Origin: Billgrantia montanilacus | GTDB taxonomy: Bacteria; Pseudomonadota; Gammaproteobacteria; Pseudomonadales; Halomonadaceae | Reading direction: 5' to 3' | DNA: 64,000 nt | Assembly: GCF_003336675.1 (NCBI RefSeq) | Contig: NZ_QPII01000002.1 | Span: 496,001 to 560,000, forward strand | In this document: piece by piece, positions 1 through 9,056 of the stretch | How the letters are laid out: every line of letters starts with the position of its first letter | How positions within the stretch are numbered: the stretch's first letter is position 1 | The notes under the pieces: generated by a model | Seen by the model: the letters and a program-made list of their open reading frames with translations, nothing else | Told to the model about the DNA's origin: nothing | Databases searched by the model: none | Translations under genes and position numbers: made by a program

Positions 1-124
1 TGGCCAGCCACAATACCTGCCCCTCCTCCTCTTCGGTGAAGCGGTGACCGATCCGGTGGGCCCAAAGCGCTCGGCGCAGCTCTCCGATCTCGGCATCATG
101 GGGAAACAGCATGATGCGGTACAT
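1..124 (-). CDS. Rhomboid-family intramembrane protease, N-terminal part (runs off window)
   Basis: Forty-one codons are visible, starting at an ATG preceded by GGGAG five bases upstream, and the frame is open to the window edge. The peptide begins MYRIMLFPHD and later has RIGHRFTEEEEGQVLWLA. This resembles the small cytoplasmic domain that precedes the membrane core in GlpG-type rhomboid proteases, where a short alpha/beta fold ends in an xVWLAD-like strand. No catalytic Ser or His region lies inside the window, so the family call is an inference from the N-terminal domain only. The next gene on this strand ends before a terminator, so this gene probably has its own promoter in 125-245. Confidence 0.45.
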   Translation of the reverse strand, partial: MYRIMLFPHDAEIGELRRALWAHRIGHRFTEEEEGQVLWLA

Positions 125-245
125 GAACACTCCCGGAAGTCATTAGGGATTCAATTCTGCTTCGCAATGGCGAGCGCCACAATGGCTCGAACCGGAAAAT
201 AGGCTTCACACGAGGATTCCCACGAGAGCGGCATACCGACGTACA

Positions 246-273
246 GAAAAAATCCGGCGGAGGGGGCCGCCGG
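246..273 (-). terminator. Rho-independent terminator after the nadK-phosphoesterase pair
   Basis: Perfect 7-bp stem CCGGCGG/CCGCCGG (254-260 and 267-273) with a six-base G-rich loop. On the minus strand it is followed by a run of six T. It lies between the phosphoesterase stop (400) and the rhomboid start (124) and so separates the two transcripts. Confidence 0.8.
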
Positions 274-399
274 ATAAGAGCAAGGGATCATTCAAGGGAA
301 CACTTACTCTGATGGACATTGCGGCGGTAAGTTCAGGGCCGAGAGAAAAAATGTTGTTATTCTTTGTAATGGCATTGCCAGCCTTGAGAACGGCATCGC

Positions 400-1404
400 T
401 CAGTCGAAATCGATCTCCCAAGGCCTGGGCCTTGCCGCCTCCTCCTGAGGCACCCGAACCCAGACGAAATGGTTGGCGTCGAGCCGCGCCTCGCCGCTCC
501 AGCGGTAGGCGACCAGCCGCCCGAACTTCACGGCACTATAGTCAAGGCACGCGATGTTGGCCGTCGGCAGAGCCGGAATTCCCTCACACCAGTAGTGGCC
601 GATGAACAACGGAGGCTCATCGAGCCCATAATGTGGCAGACGAGCCCGCTCGGCCGCGCTGAGCTCACGCTCCTCGAGATCACCAGGCAGGTTGTCCGGC
701 TGGAAGATCACATCGCCCCAGGTTCGCGGTTCCCGCGCCCAGAAATGGGCCCGGAAACTACGCCGGGTAAAGCCGTCCCCTGAATGGATCTCGACGCCTT
801 CCGGCAGGGGCAGGTGTACACCGCGAGTCAGACGATCGAGCACTCGATAGGCGAGAGTGTCCGTCGACACGGACTGCTGCAGGAACGTCTCGTCGATGAT
901 GCCCCCGGGGCACTCTCGCTCAAGCGCATCGATCAGGGGCTGGTCCCAGCAGGCATGCACCACCCGAAACTCGCTGAAGTCCAGATAGAGAGGGATCTCC
1001 ATGAACCAGGCCAGTGTCTCGTCCCACTCCGCCGGATGGTCTCGATACTGGTCCAGGGTCTCCTTGATGATGCGATTGTGTCGCGGCGAATGCTCGCGCA
1101 GCCACTCCCGGCCCAGTGGCCGGGGCGCACGATGGCAGTAAGCCAACGCATTGTATTCGTGGTTGCCCATGACGATATGCGCCTCACCCTCCTCCACCAT
1201 CCGCCGGGCGATACTCACCGCCAGACGGATGCGGGGGCCTCGATCGATCAGGTCACCCAGGAAGATCACTCGCCGGCGTGGGTGGCGATAGACGCCACCG
1301 CGCTGATGGTAGCCGAGCTTCTCCAGCAGGGCGCCCAGGGTGGCACCGCAGCCGTGCACGTCACCGATGAGATCGTAGCCTTCGATTGCTGCCTGTCTCG
1401 TCAC
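400..1404 (-). CDS. Metallophosphoesterase (calcineurin-like)
   Basis: A 334-residue metal-dependent phosphoesterase. The motifs of the fold are in order near the N-terminus: GDVHG, GDLIDRGP and GNHE, which supply the two-metal ligands; later His residues (FIGHYW) complete the site. The family includes protein phosphatases, ApaH-like Np4A hydrolases and PrpE; the substrate cannot be read from sequence. I place the start at a GTG at 1404, one base after the TGA of nadK and preceded by GGGGGA, giving MTRQAAIEGYDLIG. The frame stays open for 17 more codons inside nadK, so an ATG at 1455 is formally possible but would start within the upstream gene. It is co-transcribed and probably translationally coupled with nadK. 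Confidence 0.88.
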   Translation of the reverse strand: MTRQAAIEGYDLIGDVHGCGATLGALLEKLGYHQRGGVYRHPRRRVIFLGDLIDRGPRIRLAVSIARRMVEEGEAHIVMGNHEYNALAYCHRAPRPLGREWLREHSPRHNRIIKETLDQYRDHPAEWDETLAWFMEIPLYLDFSEFRVVHACWDQPLIDALERECPGGIIDETFLQQSVSTDTLAYRVLDRLTRGVHLPLPEGVEIHSGDGFTRRSFRAHFWAREPRTWGDVIFQPDNLPGDLEERELSAAERARLPHYGLDEPPLFIGHYWCEGIPALPTANIACLDYSAVKFGRLVAYRWSGEARLDANHFVWVRVPQEEAARPRPWEIDFD

Positions 1405-1405
1405 G

Positions 1406-2287
1406 TCAGTCCCCCAGCCGATTGCTCCAGCCCAGCTTGCTGCGCAGGACCTCATAGAAATTGTGGCCCAGGGGATGGACCAGCTGAACCCGCTGGGGCT
1501 TGCGCTTCACGACCAGGACATCGTCGGGCTTGGCCACGGCACGGGTCTGGCCATCGCAGCTGATATGGGGGTAGGTCTGATTGGTCTCGCCGATATGCAC
1601 GCGGATCTCGCTGGCCGCATCGATCACGATGGGCCGGCTGGAGAGGGTATGGGGAAACATCGGCACCAGTTCGATGACGTCCAGCTTGGGATGCATGATG
1701 GAGCCGCCGCCCGAGAGCGAATAGGCGGTGGAACCGGTCGGCGTGGCGATGATCAGGCCATCGCTGCGCTGGCTGTAGACGAACTGGCCGTCGATGAACA
1801 GCTCGAACTCGATCATCCGCACCGCCTTGCCCGGATGCAGCACGACCTCGTTGAGCGCATCGCCACTGCCGACCTGGGTTCCATCCCGGTAGAGTTCGGC
1901 ATCGAGCAGGAACCGCTCCTCGACCTCGTACTGCCCGGCCAGCACCTGCCCGACACGTTCCTCGAGTTCGTCCGGCGAGATATCGGTCAGAAATCCCAGG
2001 CGGCCGCGATTGACGCCCAGCACCAGGGTACCGCTATGGCAAAGCGTCCGAGCCGCACCCAGCAGGCTGCCGTCACCGCCCACCACGATGACCAGATCGC
2101 AGAGCTCACCGAGGGTGCGGCGACTGGCCTCCGGATGCCCATGGCCGAGCAGCACGGTTGCGGTGCGATCCTCGATGATCACGTGATAGTCCCGCTCGTC
2201 GAGGAAATGCAACAGGCGCTTAAGTGTATCGACCACCTTGGTACTTCCCAGGCGACCGATCAGACCGATGTTCTTGAAGGTTTGCAT
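1406..2287 (-). CDS. nadK: NAD kinase
   Basis: Phosphorylates NAD+ with ATP to give NADP+, the only de novo route to NADP(H). The 293-residue product has the family size. It carries the diagnostic GGDGS motif near residue 70, the NRGRLGFLTD segment and the substrate-loop region TPTGSTAYSLSGGG. The start MQTFKNIGLIGR matches the usual N-terminus and is preceded by AGAGG; the frame is open upstream but those residues look unrelated to the family. The downstream phosphoesterase begins one base after its stop. The EamA permease gene ends about 60 bases upstream, so the three may share a transcript. Confidence 0.96.
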   Translation of the reverse strand: MQTFKNIGLIGRLGSTKVVDTLKRLLHFLDERDYHVIIEDRTATVLLGHGHPEASRRTLGELCDLVIVVGGDGSLLGAARTLCHSGTLVLGVNRGRLGFLTDISPDELEERVGQVLAGQYEVEERFLLDAELYRDGTQVGSGDALNEVVLHPGKAVRMIEFELFIDGQFVYSQRSDGLIIATPTGSTAYSLSGGGSIMHPKLDVIELVPMFPHTLSSRPIVIDAASEIRVHIGETNQTYPHISCDGQTRAVAKPDDVLVVKRKPQRVQLVHPLGHNFYEVLRSKLGWSNRLGD

Positions 2288-2346
2288 GCCCTGGCCTCTC
2301 GGATCACGGCCGGCCATTATGGAGGCTGGCAGCAGGCCGGGCAAAC

Positions 2347-3228
2347 TCAAGCCGCAGCAGTCGCCCGGCGGCGCTGCCACCACTCGTTGAGAAACAATGA
2401 GCCGACGATAATGGCTCCGCCGATTGCCAGGCGCGGCAGGTCGGCCTCGCGGTTCCAGATTACCAGGTTGACCAGCAGTCCCGCGGGAATCAAGGCGTTG
2501 TTCATGATCGCCAGGGCACCGGCATCCACTCGGGTCGCCCCCAGGTTCCACAGGAAATAACCGATGCCGGAAGCCACCAGGCCCAGCCAGGCGAGCACGC
2601 CCCACTGCAGACTAGTGGTGGGCGTGGCAGAGGGATTACCCAGCAGGGCAAAGGCCGGCAATGCGACCATCAACGCGCCGAGATAGAACCAGGCGAAGAC
2701 ACTATGGCGCGGCAAGGATGGCGGCAGGGTCGCCGAGAGACGGCGATAACCCACCTGGCCGAGGGCGAAGCAGAGGTTTGCGCCCTGTACCACCAGGAAT
2801 CCGAGCCAGAAACCGCTATCGAGGCCCTGGTAGCGGATCACCGCCGCCCCTAGTACGGCGAGGGCCGCCGTGAGCAAGTAGAAAGGCGTGAAACGACCGA
2901 ACAGCGCATCGTCGAGCAGCGTGACATAGAGGGGCGTGAATATGGTGAAGAGCAGGACTTCCGGCACCGTCAGCAGCAGGAATGATTGGTAGAAGAAGAT
3001 ATACATCAAGCCAAGCTGCACCGCTCCCAGCGCCATCAGCGTCATGCGCTGCCGCCCCTGCAGGAGCGACGGCCGCAGGAAGGGCAGGAAAACCACCGAC
3101 GCCAGTGCAACCCGCACCAGCACGGCGAAATAGCTGTCCACCTGGCCGGCCAAATAGACGCCGATCAGCGAGAACGAAAAGGCCCATAGTGCGGTAACGC
3201 CAATCAGATAACCCACGGTAAACTCCAT
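2347..3228 (-). CDS. EamA/DMT-family inner-membrane permease
   Basis: A 293-residue hydrophobic protein with about ten predicted membrane segments arranged as two EamA repeats, the normal layout of drug/metabolite transporters. The second repeat is visible around residues 140-280 (GFLVVQGANLCFALGQ to AIGGAIIVGSLFLNEW), followed by a basic tail that fixes the C-terminus inside the cell. Members export or import amino acids, nucleotides or amines; nothing here identifies the substrate. It lies upstream of nadK on the same strand. About 120 bases with no recognisable signal separate it from glpD. Confidence 0.85.
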   Translation of the reverse strand: MEFTVGYLIGVTALWAFSFSLIGVYLAGQVDSYFAVLVRVALASVVFLPFLRPSLLQGRQRMTLMALGAVQLGLMYIFFYQSFLLLTVPEVLLFTIFTPLYVTLLDDALFGRFTPFYLLTAALAVLGAAVIRYQGLDSGFWLGFLVVQGANLCFALGQVGYRRLSATLPPSLPRHSVFAWFYLGALMVALPAFALLGNPSATPTTSLQWGVLAWLGLVASGIGYFLWNLGATRVDAGALAIMNNALIPAGLLVNLVIWNREADLPRLAIGGAIIVGSLFLNEWWQRRRATAAA

Positions 3229-3347
3229 ACTGCGAGATAGTTGACAGCGATTATACGCACAACCCGTCCCGCTTCAATTCCCCTGTCGCCCTCTTTCCCC
3301 TCTGGCCGACCACCCTTTCCCCTGGCCGAGGCCACCCGAGCCTTTCA

Positions 3348-4988
3348 TTACTCGCCGGTTGACGGCAGGACCGCCTCTTCGCCACGGCTGGCGGCAAAGT
3401 ACTCTTCATAACGGGCCTCGGCCTGGTCACCGAACAGAATGGCGCATGCTTCTCTCAGCCCCGGCGAGTCACGTATCGCCACCTCATCCACGACGAGGGC
3501 GATCTTGGAGCGTCGACGCAGGAAATCCTCCAGCCGGGTGACCATTTCACGACGCTGAGCATGACGCAGTTCGCAGCGAAGGTATTCGGTCCCCTCTATC
3601 AACACCTCGGCCTGACGCGGATCCTCGCGGATCTCCTCGAGCATCTCTAGGGCATGGGTACCGTAGCGACGCCACAGGCGCGTCGACAATGGCTCGGAGG
3701 CCTCCGGTGCCGTCATGACGTCGAGCCCCATCAGGGCGGCCTGATGCATGAACTCATGACGGACCTCTTGCGGCGGCTCGCCATACCAGCGATGACCCGG
3801 GTGAGGTATTGACACGCCCATGTCGCGAACGGCATCGACCACCTCGTCACCGACATTGAGACAATCGGTGAGCTTGCCGCCGAAGATGCTCAGGTGAGCA
3901 TCCTCGCCATTGATGTCGATGGCATGCTTACGCGACAGCTGGAGAAAATCGCGTTCACCGCCGCCGTTGGCCCGAACGGCCAGGGGACGAACACCGCAAC
4001 GGGTGGAAATGATGTCGGCGGTGGTCAGTGGTCTTTCCAGGGTGAGCCGCTTGTTGATGTTGTCCAGGACGAAACGGATATCATCCTCGGTGACCCCGAC
4101 TTCGGGCTTCTCGACCCGGGTGTCGGTGGTGCCGATACAGGTTCTCGGCCCCATCGGAATGACGAAGAAGAGACGACCATCATCGGCGAAGAAGGCCAGT
4201 ACGCGCTGATTATCCGTCAGTCGCGGTACGATCAGGTGGATACCCTTGGAGTAGACATGGTGATAATCGGTCTGCTGTCCCGTCAGCGCGTTGTGCTTGT
4301 CTACCCAGGGTCCCGCCGCATTGATCAGGACGCGAGAGCGCACTTCCAGCGTTCCGCCGTCAATCACGTCGCGCAACTGGGTGACCCAAAGCCCGTTCTC
4401 ACGCGTTCCACCCAGTGACTCGACGTAATTGACGGCCACACCACCGTAATTGAGCGCGCCGCGCACGAAATTGAAGACGAAGCGGGCATCGTTGTCATGG
4501 AGATAGGCATCCGAGTACTCGAAGCCACCCATGGCCTCTGCCACGTCAACGATTGCTTCACTCTGCTTGATCGCCGAGGGCGCAAGGAAACGTGGGATAC
4601 GCGTAAAGCCGTTGCCAATCAGCCAATAGAGCCAGCTGCCGGCCCAGAGATAGCGGGGATGATAGCGAAAGCCCTTGGGAATGGTGGTCAGAAACCGAAT
4701 TTCCTGCACCGTCGAGGGGTAGCTCTTTATCAGGTGATTACGACTCTTGCAAAGCTTGCGAACCAGGGCGAAATCACGGCTCTCCATGTACTTGATACCG
4801 CCCCAGACCAGGTTGGAAGAGTGCATGCTGGTGCTACCGGCGAAGTCGCCGCGCTCAACCAGCGCCACCCTGGCACCCTTCCCTGCCAAGGCCGCCGCGG
4901 CGGCTGCACCATTGATGCCACCGCCGACGATCAGGACGTCGAAGACCTCTCCCGTCAACTTGTCGATATTGCTGCTGCGCAGTTGCAT
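3348..4988 (-). CDS. glpD: Aerobic glycerol-3-phosphate dehydrogenase (GlpD)
   Basis: FAD-dependent membrane-associated enzyme that oxidises sn-glycerol-3-phosphate to dihydroxyacetone phosphate and passes electrons to quinone. The 546-residue product has the dinucleotide-binding motif GGGINGAAAA near residue 20, then RGDFAGSTSMHSSNLVWGG and WVDKHNALTGQ, and a C-terminal DAO_C-like domain. I use the ATG at 4988 (MQLRSSNIDK). The frame is open further upstream, but that stretch encodes a proline- and arginine-rich tail across a terminator hairpin. It is the last gene of the glycerol locus. Only about 36 bases separate its start from the T-tract of that terminator, so its expression depends on read-through or a promoter buried in the hairpin region. 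Confidence 0.95.
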   Translation of the reverse strand: MQLRSSNIDKLTGEVFDVLIVGGGINGAAAAAALAGKGARVALVERGDFAGSTSMHSSNLVWGGIKYMESRDFALVRKLCKSRNHLIKSYPSTVQEIRFLTTIPKGFRYHPRYLWAGSWLYWLIGNGFTRIPRFLAPSAIKQSEAIVDVAEAMGGFEYSDAYLHDNDARFVFNFVRGALNYGGVAVNYVESLGGTRENGLWVTQLRDVIDGGTLEVRSRVLINAAGPWVDKHNALTGQQTDYHHVYSKGIHLIVPRLTDNQRVLAFFADDGRLFFVIPMGPRTCIGTTDTRVEKPEVGVTEDDIRFVLDNINKRLTLERPLTTADIISTRCGVRPLAVRANGGGERDFLQLSRKHAIDINGEDAHLSIFGGKLTDCLNVGDEVVDAVRDMGVSIPHPGHRWYGEPPQEVRHEFMHQAALMGLDVMTAPEASEPLSTRLWRRYGTHALEMLEEIREDPRQAEVLIEGTEYLRCELRHAQRREMVTRLEDFLRRRSKIALVVDEVAIRDSPGLREACAILFGDQAEARYEEYFAASRGEEAVLPSTGE

Positions 4989-5023
4989 GTGCGGACCTAT
5001 CTGGATATTCGGACCTTTTCGAG

Positions 5024-5056
5024 AAAAAAACCCCGCTCGGCAAGCGCCGAACGGGG
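5024..5056 (-). terminator. Terminator between glpV and glpD
   Basis: The hairpin pairs CCCCG with CGGGG and TCGGC with GCCGA, with one mismatch and an AAGC loop (5031-5056). On the minus strand it is followed by seven T (5030-5024). It ends the glycerol importer transcript, but it sits inside what would be the glpD leader, which raises the possibility of attenuation. Confidence 0.8.
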
Positions 5057-5110
5057 CAAAAGTTGACCCGGTCAGGCTACCGGAAACACGAACAGCGAGT
5101 GTCGGACTTG

Positions 5111-5142
5111 GGCGCGGCAAGCCGATTCCGGCTTGCCGCGCC
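5111..5142. repeat. Perfect 14-bp stem-loop downstream of glpV
   Basis: Arms GGCGCGGCAAGCCG (5111-5124) and CGGCTTGCCGCGCC (5129-5142) pair perfectly around the loop ATTC. There is no T-tract on either side. It lies 45 bases after the stop of the binding-protein gene, where a 3' stem-loop would protect a highly expressed mRNA from exonucleases. It could also be a chromosomal REP-type element, which a genome search would settle. Confidence 0.7.
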
Positions 5143-5186
5143 GGTGAAAGTGGTCTCGGTCAGGCACCACTGCCCGACAGGACCCC

Positions 5187-6926
5187 TCAACGTGTACCGG
5201 CGGCCATCCACTCCTCCATCATCTGGTCATAGGGAACGGTGGTGCCCTGCGGCATCTCGTCATCGAGCTTGGCCTTGGGCGCGCCATCCTGCGACAGCCA
5301 GTACTCGGCGTCCTGCTCATCGTTGAGCGCCGGGGCATAGGCCTCGAAGACATTGGCACGAGCCAGGCGGGACATGATGTTGTCCATGGCACCGGCAAGG
5401 TTGTCGAGACCTTCCTGCGGCGTGATCTCACCACTGATGACCGGCGCGAGGTTCTGCCACCAGAGCGGTGCCATGCGCGGATAGTCAGGCACGTTGGTAC
5501 CGGTCGGCGTCCAGTTGGACTCGTTGGGGCTGCGATAGAACTCCACCAGGCCACCCAGCTTCGGTGCCATCTCGGTCATCTTGTCGGAGAAGATGTCGGA
5601 TTCACGGATTGGCGTGAGGCCGGCAATCAGCTTTTCCAGGGAGACGGTCTTGGCGGTAGTGAACTGGCCGAACAGCCAGGCAGCGGTACGGCGATCCTCC
5701 GGGGTGGAGTCGAAGAAGGTCCAGGACCCCACGTCCTGATAGCCCACCTTCATGCCCTCTTCCCAGTACGGCCCTACCGGCGACGGCGCCATGCGCCACT
5801 TGGGATTGCCTTCTTCATCGGTGACCGCGACGCTGGGATCGGTCATGTCGGCGGTGAAGGCCGTGTACCAGAATATCTGCTGGGCGATCTGACCCTGGGC
5901 AGGCACCGGGCCAGCCTCGCCGAAAGTCATGCCCTGCGCTTCGGGTGGCGCGTAGTCGCGGAGCCAGTCCACGGCCTTCTGCATGGCAAATACCGAGGCA
6001 GGCGCATTGGTACCACCGCCGCGGGTCACGCTGGCACCCACCGGGCGGCTCTCTTCATCGACACGGATACCCCAGTCGTCGACCGGATTGCCGAAAGGAA
6101 CGCCCGGGCTGCCCATGCCGGCCATGGAGAGCCAGGAGTCATGGAAACGCCAGCCTAGTGACGGATCACGACGGCCGTAGTCCATGTGACCGTAGACCTG
6201 TACACCGTCGATCTCGCCTACGTGTTGGGTAAAGAACTCTGCAATGTTCTCGTAGGCCGTCCAGTTGGTCGGCACACCCAGGTCATACCCGTAGATATCG
6301 CGGAACTGCTCCTGCAGGTCCTCGCGCTGGAACCAGTCATAGCGGAACCAGTAGAGGTTGGCAAACTGCTGGGTCGGCAGCTGATAGATGCTGCCATCGG
6401 GACCGGTTGTGTACTGCAGCCCGATGAAGTCATCCAGATCCAGCGTCGGCAGAGTGTAATCGGCCCACTCGTTCTCCATCGCCTGGGACAGGTTGATGGT
6501 TGTGCCATAGCGGATATGGGTGCCGATGGCATCCGAGTCATTGACGTAGCCATCGTAGATGTTGCGCCCGGTTTGCATCTGGGTCTGCATGTTGTCCACC
6601 ACATCACCCTCGCCGATGATGTTGTGCGTCACGCTGATGCCGGTAAGCTCCTCGAAGGCCGGCGCCAGCACGTCGCGCTCCCAGACGTGGGTGGTGAGGC
6701 CCTCGGCGACGGTATTGATCTCCATGCCACGGAACGGCTCGGCGGCCTGGGCAAACCACAGCAGCTCCTCTATCTGCTCTTCGCGGGAGAGCGTGGAGTT
6801 CTGGAAGTGTTCATCGACCAGGCGTTCGGCGATGGCCCGTGCATCGTGGGAGTCGGCGTGCAGCGCGGCGGACGCAAGCAGAATGCTGCCTGCGATTGCC
6901 GTTAGTTGGATCCTTTTGTTCTTCAT
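5187..6926 (-). CDS. glpV: Glycerol ABC transporter periplasmic binding protein
   Basis: Captures glycerol in the periplasm for the GlpSTPQ importer. It is a 579-residue extracellular solute-binding protein, long for the class but normal for this family. A signal peptide MKNKRIQLTAIAG...ASAALHA is cleaved after ALHA. The mature part contains the family region GMEINTVAEGLTTHVWERDV and a C-terminal WLSQDGAPKAKLDDEMP. The ATG follows GAGG with five-base spacing. It is encoded last in the importer cluster, after glpU, and is followed by a strong stem-loop and then a terminator, consistent with a stable and abundant transcript end. The name follows the Rhizobium glpSTPQUV operon, whose gene order is the same. 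Confidence 0.88.
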   Translation of the reverse strand: MKNKRIQLTAIAGSILLASAALHADSHDARAIAERLVDEHFQNSTLSREEQIEELLWFAQAAEPFRGMEINTVAEGLTTHVWERDVLAPAFEELTGISVTHNIIGEGDVVDNMQTQMQTGRNIYDGYVNDSDAIGTHIRYGTTINLSQAMENEWADYTLPTLDLDDFIGLQYTTGPDGSIYQLPTQQFANLYWFRYDWFQREDLQEQFRDIYGYDLGVPTNWTAYENIAEFFTQHVGEIDGVQVYGHMDYGRRDPSLGWRFHDSWLSMAGMGSPGVPFGNPVDDWGIRVDEESRPVGASVTRGGGTNAPASVFAMQKAVDWLRDYAPPEAQGMTFGEAGPVPAQGQIAQQIFWYTAFTADMTDPSVAVTDEEGNPKWRMAPSPVGPYWEEGMKVGYQDVGSWTFFDSTPEDRRTAAWLFGQFTTAKTVSLEKLIAGLTPIRESDIFSDKMTEMAPKLGGLVEFYRSPNESNWTPTGTNVPDYPRMAPLWWQNLAPVISGEITPQEGLDNLAGAMDNIMSRLARANVFEAYAPALNDEQDAEYWLSQDGAPKAKLDDEMPQGTTVPYDQMMEEWMAAGTR

Positions 6927-6987
6927 GTTGACCTCGTTGTGCGTTTTTAGTCATCCGTGACACGTTTATCGTCCGTACTGCCTTGGT

Positions 6988-7260
6988 TCAGCCCCAGCGC
7001 ATCAGCACCAGCAACCATAGGACGGAAGCCCCCAGGGCAAACCAAATCGTGATATCGGTGAAGCCGACGACTGCCAGATGAATATAGGCAGCGGAAAGCA
7101 GGCCTATGAAGAGCCGGTCACCGCGGGTGGTGGCGATCGGCAGGAAGCCACGCCGCTCCACCGTGGGCGAAACCAACTCCCAGGCTGTCATGCCGAGCAG
7201 TATCGCAGCGATGACGGAGAAGAAGATTGCCGTGGGTAACGTCCAGACCATCCATTCCAT
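6988..7260 (-). CDS. glpU: Small membrane subunit of the glycerol ABC transporter (DUF2160)
   Basis: A 90-residue hydrophobic protein with about three membrane segments: LPTAIFFSVIAAILLGMTAW, then FIGLLSAAYIHLAVVGF, then IWFALGASVLWLLVLMRWG. DUF2160 proteins occur almost only between the permease and binding-protein genes of glycerol ABC operons, exactly the position here. Their biochemical role is not established; an accessory subunit is the usual assumption. The start MEWMVWTLP is fixed by a strong AGGAGG eight bases upstream. The longer open frame extends into the permease gene and is unlikely to be used. Confidence 0.85.
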   Translation of the reverse strand: MEWMVWTLPTAIFFSVIAAILLGMTAWELVSPTVERRGFLPIATTRGDRLFIGLLSAAYIHLAVVGFTDITIWFALGASVLWLLVLMRWG

Positions 7261-7276
7261 CGTGGTTTCCTCCTGT

Positions 7277-8170
7277 TCAGGTCCGGCCCAGGGCGAAGCC
7301 CTTGGCAATGTGATTACGCACGAAGTAGACCACCACGATACCCGGGAGGATGGTCAGCACACCGGCCGCTGCCAGGGTTCCCCAATCAATACCCGACGCC
7401 GTCGAGGTACGCGTCATGATCGAGGCAATCGGCTGAGCATTGGTGGCGGTCAGCGTGCGGGAGAGCAACAACTCGACCCACGAGAACATGAATAGAAAGA
7501 ACAGTGTCACGCCAATGCCCGAGCGGATCATCGGGATAAAGATCGTGACGAAGAAGCGCGGGAAGCTGTAGCCGTCGATATAGGCCGTCTCGTCGACCTC
7601 CTTGGGCACGCTGCTCATGAAACCTTCAAGAATCCATATCGCCAGCGGGATGTTGAACAGGCAATGGGCCAGTGCCACGGCGATATGGGTATCGAACAGG
7701 CCCACCGAGTAGTAGAGCTGGAAATAGGGCAGCAGGAAAACCGCCGGGGGCGCCATCAGGTTGGTCAGCAGCCAGAAGAACAGATGCTTGTCGCCAATGA
7801 ACTTGAAACGGCTAAAAGCGTAAGCGGCGGGCAGCGCCACCGAGATACTGATGAGCATGTTCATCAGCACGTAGGCTAACGAATTGACGTAGCCCATGTA
7901 CCAGTTGGCATCGGTGAAGATGCCCACGTAGTTGCCCAGTGTGAAGTTCTGAGGCCAGAACGAGAAGCTGCCGAGTATCTCGCTGTTGGTCTGGAACGAC
8001 AGGTTGAGCAGCCAGTAGATCGGCAGCATTACGAAGACGAGGTAGAGCCCGAGCAACGTGCGGCGACGCCAACGAATAGGGGCGGAGCGCGCCCGCTTGC
8101 GACGCTTGGCAGCGCTCTCGGCGGCCTGTTGGCGGACGGTTTCAGGCGTGGTCGGTACGGAGCGGGTCAT
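7277..8170 (-). CDS. glpQ: Glycerol ABC transporter permease GlpQ
   Basis: One of two inner-membrane permeases that form the glycerol channel. It is 297 residues, MalG-like, with an N-terminal basic stretch (KRRKRARSAPIRWRRR) ahead of the first of about six membrane segments. The cytoplasmic EAA loop reads EVDETAYIDGYSFPRFFVTIFIP at about residues 190-212, the docking site for the ATPases. The start MTRSVPTT at 8170 has GGAG upstream and begins one base after the TGA of glpP, so the two are coupled. It is not the periplasmic phosphodiesterase that carries the same symbol in E. coli. Confidence 0.88.
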   Translation of the reverse strand: MTRSVPTTPETVRQQAAESAAKRRKRARSAPIRWRRRTLLGLYLVFVMLPIYWLLNLSFQTNSEILGSFSFWPQNFTLGNYVGIFTDANWYMGYVNSLAYVLMNMLISISVALPAAYAFSRFKFIGDKHLFFWLLTNLMAPPAVFLLPYFQLYYSVGLFDTHIAVALAHCLFNIPLAIWILEGFMSSVPKEVDETAYIDGYSFPRFFVTIFIPMIRSGIGVTLFFLFMFSWVELLLSRTLTATNAQPIASIMTRTSTASGIDWGTLAAAGVLTILPGIVVVYFVRNHIAKGFALGRT

Positions 8171-8171
8171 G

Positions 8172-9056
8172 TCAAGCTCCTCCCTGATTGGCATTGTCTT
8201 TCTGCATATTCATGATGGCGGTATAGAAGACCCAGCAGACCAGCAGGATGATCAGGAAATAAATCAGGGAGAACGCCGCCGACGGGCCCAGGTCCTGCTG
8301 GCCGATGGCCATGGTGGTCAACGACTGGCTGAGGAAAGTGGTGGAGCTGCCCGGCCCACCGCCGGTGAGCACGAATGGCTCGGCATAGATCATGAAGGAG
8401 TGCATGAAGCGCAGCAGAATGCCGATGACCAGAACGTTAGTCAGCTTGGGGAGCTGAATGTAGCGGAACACCGCCCACTTCGATGCCCTGTCGATGCGCG
8501 CTGCCTGATAGTAGGCATCGGGAATCGAACGCAGGCCGCTGTAACAGAGCAGAGCGATGAGCGGCGTCCAGTGCCACACGTCCATAAGAATGATGGTGGC
8601 CCAGGCATCGGCGGGATTGCGAGTAATATTGTAGGCGTAGCCCAGTTGGCGAATGCCCACGCCCATCAGGCCGATGTCGCCGCGGGTGAAAAGCTGCCAG
8701 ATACTGCCAACCACGTTCCAGGGAATCAGCAGGGGAAGGGTTATGAGGATCAACACGGCAGATGCCTGCCAGCCACGCTTTGGCATCAACAGGGCAATAC
8801 CGATGCCGAGCGGCACCTGAATGGCCAGTATGGTAAAGGAAAAGGCAAACTGACGCAGGAGAGCGGCCTGCAGCGTCGGATTGTTCAGCATCGTCTCGAA
8901 CCACTCGGTTCCGGTAAAGAAACGCGTATTGGCATCGAAGACGTCCTGGACCGAGTAATTGACTACGGTCATCAGGGGTATGATGGCGGAGAAAGCCACC
9001 AGCAGCAGCATAGGCAGGATGAGAAACCACGCCTTGTTATTGTATACCTTATTCAT
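8172..9056 (-). CDS. glpP: Glycerol ABC transporter permease GlpP
   Basis: The second permease of the glycerol importer, 294 residues, UgpA/MalF-like with six predicted membrane segments. The EAA-type loop is PDAYYQAARIDRASKWAVFR near residue 200. The ATG at 9056 follows GGAGGTAGGTG; a GTG codon three bases earlier could also serve. Its first eight bases overlap the end of glpT (ATGAATAA), so translation is tightly coupled to that ATPase gene. It has no relation to the Bacillus antiterminator GlpP. Confidence 0.88.
   Translation of the reverse strand: MNKVYNNKAWFLILPMLLLVAFSAIIPLMTVVNYSVQDVFDANTRFFTGTEWFETMLNNPTLQAALLRQFAFSFTILAIQVPLGIGIALLMPKRGWQASAVLILITLPLLIPWNVVGSIWQLFTRGDIGLMGVGIRQLGYAYNITRNPADAWATIILMDVWHWTPLIALLCYSGLRSIPDAYYQAARIDRASKWAVFRYIQLPKLTNVLVIGILLRFMHSFMIYAEPFVLTGGGPGSSTTFLSQSLTTMAIGQQDLGPSAAFSLIYFLIILLVCWVFYTAIMNMQKDNANQGGA

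Noticed and set aside
206..421. 71-codon minus-strand frame after the phosphoesterase
   Set aside because: It overlaps the phosphoesterase end and runs across a terminator, and has no ribosome binding site or family resemblance.
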